A stretch of DNA of 64,000 nucleotides. Source: Aquatica leii. Taxonomy: Eukaryota > Arthropoda > Insecta > Coleoptera > Lampyridae. Shown piece by piece: positions 59,604 to 64,000 of the stretch (position 1 is the first letter of the stretch; each line of letters opens with the position of its first letter). Under the pieces are notes generated by a model, which was given only the letters and a program-made list of their open reading frames with translations, was not told where the DNA came from and did not search any database. Location of the stretch: the NCBI GenBank assembly GCA_035610365.1, contig CM069435.1, positions 89,871,389 through 89,935,388 of the forward strand. The letters run 5' to 3'. Both the position numbers and the translations under genes were made by a program.

Positions 59604-60056
59604 TTATAGACTTGTAGGTGCAGGTATCGGCTCTATTGCATAGGAACCACAGATTTCTAAGTTATTACAATCCGTGTCAGTCCCACAACGAACTGCATTA
59701 TAATTGTTAGAGACTTGGTAACAAATTTTATTTATACTTATCATTATTTCGTATACCCCGCACTGACGCCACTGTAACGATTATTAAAACTACTAAAAGT
59801 ATGTACATATAACTAACCGAACTAATTAAATCTAAGGATATTTAATAAAAACACTTACACTAATTTATATATAGCACTATCACTTACACGAAGATAAAGT
59901 CCGCGGATAACTTTAGTTTAACACTTATTGTTTACTTTAAAGTCACGTACAAGGTTATACTCCGTATATTTATCTCGAACACACGCGTTAATCACTTATT
60001 TATTTAAACTTGAATAATCTTCTTAACACTGCCGTCTTCAAATTACTGAAATAACT
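59604..60056 (-). CDS. Predicted small secreted cysteine-containing peptide gene, three exons
   Basis: A gene model built from signals; the product (46 residues) is not recognised. Exon 1, 60056-59888, is noncoding and has no ATG at all in 169 nt. Intron 1, 59887-59832 (56 bp), runs from CGT/gtaagt to tatccttag. Exon 2, 59831-59757, has the ATG at 59808 and encodes a hydrophobic signal peptide, MYILLVVLIIVTVASVR. Intron 2, 59756-59693 (64 bp), starts GGG/gtatac, has a CTAAC branch word 15 bp before its end and closes ATGCAG. Exon 3, 59692-59604, reads VRCGTDTDCNNLEICG and ends IPAPTSL-stop. Splicing joins the phases exactly. The mature part has Cys spaced C-x5-C-x5-C and a proline-rich end. 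Three cysteines is an odd number, so a dimer or a free thiol is possible. A TATA box and two heat-shock elements lie just upstream. Transcript evidence is lacking. Confidence 0.6.
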
Positions 60057-60078
60057 GCTCTATGATTTGTTTGTGCCG

Positions 60079-60141
60079 CATTTATACATTTTGTCCAAAC
60101 GTTCGAGAATTTTCTATATCTTTCGGTGAACGTTCTGGAAA
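60079..60141 (-). promoter_or_regulatory. Heat-shock-type promoter: TATA box and two perfect HSEs
   Basis: On the minus strand TATAAATG (60086-60079) lies 30 bp before a CAGTT initiator (A at 60056). Immediately upstream are two perfect three-unit heat-shock elements, written on the plus strand: GTTCGAGAATTTTCT (60101-60115; units gTTCg-aGAAt-tTTCt) and TGAACGTTCTGGAAA (60127-60141; tGAAc-gTTCt-gGAAa). Weaker partial units follow at 60157-60171 (AGTTCTTGGAG) and 60199-60208. This arrangement, with HSEs close to a TATA box and an A-rich ATG-free leader, is that of insect heat-shock genes. Confidence 0.72.
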
Positions 60142-61559
60142 CGTACAAAAACCTCGCAAAAGTTCTTGGAGTTGAGGTAACCAAAGAGTAGCTGTTTACG
60201 AAATTTTGCAAGCTTTGGCAACGTACAACACAATTCTGCAACAAGTGGCAACATCGCTCTTGCGACATTTTTGCGCGGGATGCATTTTTTTTTCGGCTGG
60301 AAAGGATCATCTTTGTTCGTACCTTCGAAGTGTTCACATCATATTTTTTTAAGTTTTGAGTATTTTCTTTTATTACTCTTTGTGTATATCACCACGTGTT
60401 TTATTTCAAGGTAGTACTGTTTTTATTTGAATGCATATCTGATTTAGCTAACTATTTAATTCATTCTTAATTTGTTTATTTTTAAAATATGTTGTACATG
60501 CAATTTCTTTTTACGGTGTAACAGTTGTTACCTGCTTTTGTTTGGCCGCGTTAATATTGTTACTTATTTGCTGTAGGTCTGTCGATTTGCGGTTTGCTTT
60601 GATTTTAAATTAGGGATTGAATGCGGCATTTCCAACAATGAACAAAGTGTGAACTGACCTGTTATGTTTTGTACTAACATTTTCCGCCTTGAAGCTAAAA
60701 TCATATATTTAATTAAAGTCCGTATTGCTTGGTAGCAAATCTTCTCTAGCCCACGTTCGCACGAGAGCGTGATATTGGTACCTATGCGGGGGGGGGGGGG
60801 CGTATTAAGACTAATACTACTTCTATTTTAATTTTATATGTTTTGAGATGTTAAATGTGTGTTAATTGCTAGAGATGCCAGATATCAACCCTTGTGTTCA
60901 TTTTTTTTCTTTGGTTTTACGGGCCAAATCGACAGACCTATGGTTTAGTATAACGATTCATGATCGACCATTATTTTTCCATCCCTTTTGCCTAAGCAGG
61001 TAACAAGTGTCGATCTTTGCAACTTTGTGGTTCCTTTTTTTTGCGCTTATAACATTATAACTGTACAACATGTTTTATGTATCTATTTCGTGATTTTATG
61101 TCTCTGTTTTGGATTTAATTTGTATTGCCAATTGCTATTTTATCACTTGACATGTTTTATTCGTGTAATTATTTGTGTTTTGAATATTTTGATCGAAGCA
61201 GGGGTACAGGGTTTGTTGGGTTTCTTTGTTTATGTATGTAAGTTTTTGTATGGTCATTTAAACATGTGTATTTTCAACGACAGGCTTTGAGATTGATCGA
61301 AGTCCTGTTCAAATTTTCTTGTCTTATGTTAAATGTTCATATTTTTTAAACAGTTTTGTGTGATTTGTGTACTTAAGCGAGTAGTTTTTCTTGGGAGTTC
61401 TTTTCTGCTCGCAAATCGTCGTTGAACTGCCCATTCTCCTTTTTGGCCTTGTGTTGCTAATTAATGAATTAATAATTACAAAATTTTAGAAAGCTTTTAA
61501 ATAAATATCTTTTTGTTTACTGTGTGTTTTGATCTTCCCTTCCGATTACAGTTCTCTGC
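60142..61559. other. Upstream and intergenic DNA, T/G-rich on plus strand
   Basis: No gene supported. The 99-codon minus frame at 60038-60337 is crossed by the promoter elements and is a chance frame. The 100-codon plus frame at 60988-61290 is a hydrophobic artefact of T-rich sequence. Confidence 0.5.
60788..60800 (+). repeat. Run of 13 G
   Basis: An uninterrupted G13 homopolymer in DNA otherwise poor in G runs. The length may be inexact because of sequencing error. Confidence 0.85.
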
Positions 61560-61740
61560 AAGTGTATTAGTGTCTCCTTAAGACAACAGAGGGCCTTACT
61601 AGACGATCACGTTTGTGTGGGTTTTGCCGGGTAATTTTAAACTTCACCGCGTTTTCTAAATTTGGGGCGGGTTTGTTTTGGCGGGAAAGTTGGTTTTAGC
61701 CGCCATTTGTAAGTTTCCCCGCTCTGATTTGAATTTTAGT
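61560..61740. promoter_or_regulatory. CpG-bearing promoter-like block with E2F-like and YY1/Pho-like sites
   Basis: G+C rises sharply. GGGGCGGG at 61664-61671 (GC box), TTTTGGCGGGAAA at 61676-61688 (E2F/DP consensus TTTSSCGC-type), and GCCGCCATTTGT at 61699-61710 (YY1/Pho core GCCGCCATNTT) lie within 50 bp. This cluster is typical of housekeeping or cell-cycle promoters, but no adjoining coding exon was found on either side; a hAT remnant begins at 61782. Confidence 0.5.
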
Positions 61741-61781
61741 AACTGTAATGTGAAGTTAGCGTAGAATCTGGGGTTAGAACA

Positions 61782-62352
61782 TTACAGAGTTGAGAATAAT
61801 TTCTCGAACGTTTCAATATGTGCATGACAATTGTCTTTGAAAATGGAAGTATTTTTCTCCTTCAGCTCTGTATATAAAGAACCATTAACTTTAAAATTTG
61901 CATTGCAATTGTCAGTACTAAGACAGGATACATTATCAAAAGCTAATTTTAACTGTTCAAATGTGTTTGCTACTGATTTGCCTATTCCCCGTGCCGTTTC
62001 ATCAGAATCTTCTTTAAAATCAATTAACTTGTGGATAATTTCTACCTTCAGATTATAATAGTGTATCGTTATAGGAAAATACTTTCGATTTTTGATGTTG
62101 GAGGCATCAATCTGCACAAAAAACTGATTGGTGCGATTCTTTTAAATATTGTATGACATCCCATAAAGCTTTTGTACCTAAAACATTCTTCACTATGGCT
62201 TCAGCTTTCGTTCTACCTAGGTGTATTGCTACATAACCTGGATGGTTCCGAATGTATTCATGTAACTTAATGTAACAGTCTAAACTATTGTAAGATACAT
62301 GATGATTTGAGACTATATTGTTATTTAAGTCTCCTAAGGTTGTTGACATCAC
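61782..62352 (-). pseudogene. hAT transposase fragment, frameshifted and 3'-truncated
   Basis: Minus-strand frame 62352-62107 reads SYNSLDCYIKLHEYIRNHPG and HLGRTKAEAIVKNVLG. After a shift at about 62117 the second frame (to 61782) reads QIDASNIKNRKYFPITIHYY, NLKVEIIHKLIDFKEDSDET and STDNCNANFKVNGSLYTELK, then KDNCHAHI. These match the hAT catalytic region in which a TDaSN block is followed by FPv.v+yf, K.ldf.e..dET, a (s/t)aDN.n.nfG block with the second acidic residue, and the C..H motif (NC.CHilhn). The sequence diverges just after CHAHI, so the third acidic residue and dimerisation domain are lost. An ATG frame just upstream (62449-62375, MDYECGPLDSDCDSEGQGN) may be its old N terminus. 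Confidence 0.8.
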
Positions 62353-62449
62353 GAATAAAAATAATCAAACAAACATTCAGTACTGTTGCTCGTTACCTTG
62401 ACCTTCACTGTCGCAATCTGAATCTAGCGGACCGCACTCGTAATCCATT

Positions 62450-63294
62450 GCTATTATTATTTTAATAACTATACTTTATTACACACAAAAATAGAAGCTG
62501 TATTCATACTAGAAATTGATAACATTTTTAGGTTATCAAATTTAACGCGGTTAACAGGTTTCTGATCTACCGACTACGTAAGTGCAGCGTACACCTAACT
62601 CACTATATGCCTTCGATGGTTGCATTCATTTAAAATTTTTCAACTATCATTTAATTCAGAGGATTGACGATCAAAAAGTGATCCAATTTATGTAAGTTTT
62701 TCATGTTTCTTGGAATATAACAGATTTCCTCCTATATGTGAATTGAAATAGAAGATTTGCTTCAAAAATAGGAGACTCCTATTAAATATAGGAGACCTAT
62801 CAATCTTAAAAACCTGGTGCAATAGCTATATTGAGAGTAAATTAGGGTGGTCGCAGTTAATTGGGAAAATTGGAAACAAGTTCTTAAAACAACATTTAAA
62901 AGTACACGTAATGATTATCAATTGCTTATGGATATTACCATTGACAAACCAATATTGTTTATTGTATGACTTTCACTTTGAACATTTAGCAAAAATTTAC
63001 AAATTAAGATTAAATTTTACTAACGCTGATAATGTCTCTTTGTTTAGCGGAGCTATCAACGATAGCAATGTAAGTTCAGCAGTTGAAGCTGCCGCGAATA
63101 TTTTTTAATTCAAATTTTATATTTTATTTGTTTGGTTTTATTATTATTGAGTCTTTTTCTCACGACTTCCAGTGTATATTAACGAATACTACTGACGTTA
63201 CGAAACAAATATGTATTTAATTTTTACAGTAAAATAAACGTATAGTAAAATAATTTTTAGAAAATATGAAAATTGGGGATACTAAAGTTCTAAC
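62450..63294. other. Intergenic DNA with a weak coding-like patch
   Basis: A plus-strand patch near 62852-62950 reads NWENWKQVLKTTFKSTRNDY then QLLMDITIDKPILFIV before breaking; the frame shifts to a 65-codon frame ending at 63108 (NVSLFSGAINDSNVSSAVEA). It may be another transposon remnant, but I cannot name it. AGGAGACTCCTAT and AGGAGACCTATC near 62769-62800 form short repeats. Confidence 0.35.
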
Positions 63295-63405
63295 CTTGGT
63301 CTCTTTGCGGTTGCTTGAAGACCGCGTTGAACAAGCTCCAGAAATCACTTTTCGAAGCACCTGATGTCGGTAGATGAGGTTTGGCAGCTTCAATGAGTGC
63401 TTTTA
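63295..63405 (-). CDS. Candidate internal coding exon of an unknown minus-strand gene
   Basis: On the minus strand an AG acceptor (CTAACAG, ending 63406) and a donor ACCAAG/gttaga (at 63294) bound 111 nt open in one frame, split as 2 nt + 36 codons + 1 nt. It reads KALIEAAKPHLPTSGASKSD then FWSLFNAVFKQPQRDQ, which looks like real protein in both composition and codon use and stands out from the AT-rich DNA around it. No neighbouring exon was found; the upstream exon may lie beyond the window edge at 64000. It could also belong to a transposon. The acceptor has a weak pyrimidine tract. Confidence 0.4.
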
Positions 63406-64000
63406 CTGTTAGCCCAATTGTGTTACAACAATGAATGCAAAACAATCATGAACAGATACTAAAACTTGAATTTATGTCTTAGGTTTTTTTTATTCACAAC
63501 CCATTAATAAGTCTGTTAAGAATAATTTTTGTCTATAGGCTCATACAACATTAATTGCTGTGAGATTTTTTATTGCCAGCATACACTTTGCGTGTTTTTT
63601 TCTAGAATAATCCCGACACCTTATCTGTTATTGTTTTACTCATATTCCTCCATATTTACGTAACACTTTCCATTTCTTAATGTCACACACATAATACGTA
63701 CGAGGCAACCTCAAAAACATCACACACTGCCTACAAATAGTCTATGTTAAAAACTCAGACATTAATGATCCTAGTGTTTTAGATGCTAATTAGAAAAACA
63801 AAATACGTATATACAACTCAAGACATTGCAGGTCGGGGCATATTCAACAATATAATTAATCAGTCAACTAGATCTTACATTAAATATAAAGAGTGAAATA
63901 CGATAGCAGAGCCATCTCATAGTATAAATTTACTATGCATGAGTAATAGTAACTAATTGGCTATAGAAATGGAAACGTTGAAAGCTGATTTTGCACCCGC
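63406..64000. other. AT-rich right edge
   Basis: No gene seen. Confidence 0.4.

Noticed and set aside
60038..60337. 99-codon minus-strand frame with ATG
   Set aside because: It overlaps the TATA box, both HSEs and the initiator; its composition reflects the promoter sequence and no domain is seen.
60988..61290. 100-codon frame resembling a multi-pass membrane protein
   Set aside because: T-rich strand artefact; a CAGGTAACAAG word near its start is no support for an exon.
1..64000. CRISPR array or bacterial operon structure
   Set aside because: No regularly spaced identical repeats and no prokaryotic gene organisation; splice sites and transposons show nuclear eukaryotic DNA.

Overview
This is an AT-rich (roughly 70% by eye) stretch of animal nuclear DNA. 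It is most likely from an insect and probably a beetle: introns of about 50-65 bp, arthropod-type initiators (TCAGT/CAGTT), insect-typical transposons (DUF4817 DDE elements, PIF/Harbinger with a MADF gene, ZMYM1-like and ZBED-like hAT relatives, a pogo/CENP-B relative, an insect-type LINE) and a Psc/Su(z)2-type Polycomb gene. No bacterial, rRNA or tRNA signatures were seen, and most long open frames are chance frames in AT-rich DNA.

Layout. 1-2300: fossil of a CENP-B/pogo-type transposase. 3848-4246: isolated protein-like frame on the minus strand that I cannot identify. 4.4-31.7 kb: long gene-poor region dominated by a degenerate repeat whose core resembles GTAGGCTGTGACTCAAAT. It reads mostly in the reverse direction up to about 12.7 kb and in the forward direction from about 13.1 to 31.7 kb. 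Inside it lies an old duplication (14.76-17.52 and 21.2-25.2 kb) whose two copies received different insertions: a foldback element and a DUF4817 transposon in or at the edge of copy 1, a small MITE and a LINE in copy 2. 31.9-33.6 kb: CpG-bearing, less AT-rich island. 33.85-35.66 kb: tandem array of about six diverged units of roughly 300 bp.

37.9-44.3 kb holds the one clear conserved gene, a plus-strand Polycomb-group RING protein of 918 residues (Psc/Su(z)2 family). It has six coding exons, a probable noncoding first exon, a 3 kb strongly T-biased intron and a clear poly(A) signal. By homology it is a PRC1 subunit acting in the nucleus on chromatin.

44.3-64 kb is transposon-rich: a second DUF4817 element (49.3-51.1 kb), a pair of about 0.5 kb repeats, an internally deleted PIF/Harbinger element with intact ends and TAA duplications (53343-54688), a hAT pseudogene broken by two nested insertions (54850-57420), and further hAT fragments at 58.5-58.9 and 61.8-62.4 kb.

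The least expected object is at 59604-60141 on the minus strand. A TATA box with two perfect three-unit heat-shock elements precedes a compact predicted three-exon gene (introns of 56 and 64 bp) for a 46-residue secreted cysteine-containing peptide. A CpG-bearing promoter-like block with E2F-like and YY1/Pho-like sites lies at 61.56-61.74 kb, and a single candidate coding exon of an unknown minus-strand gene lies at 63295-63405.
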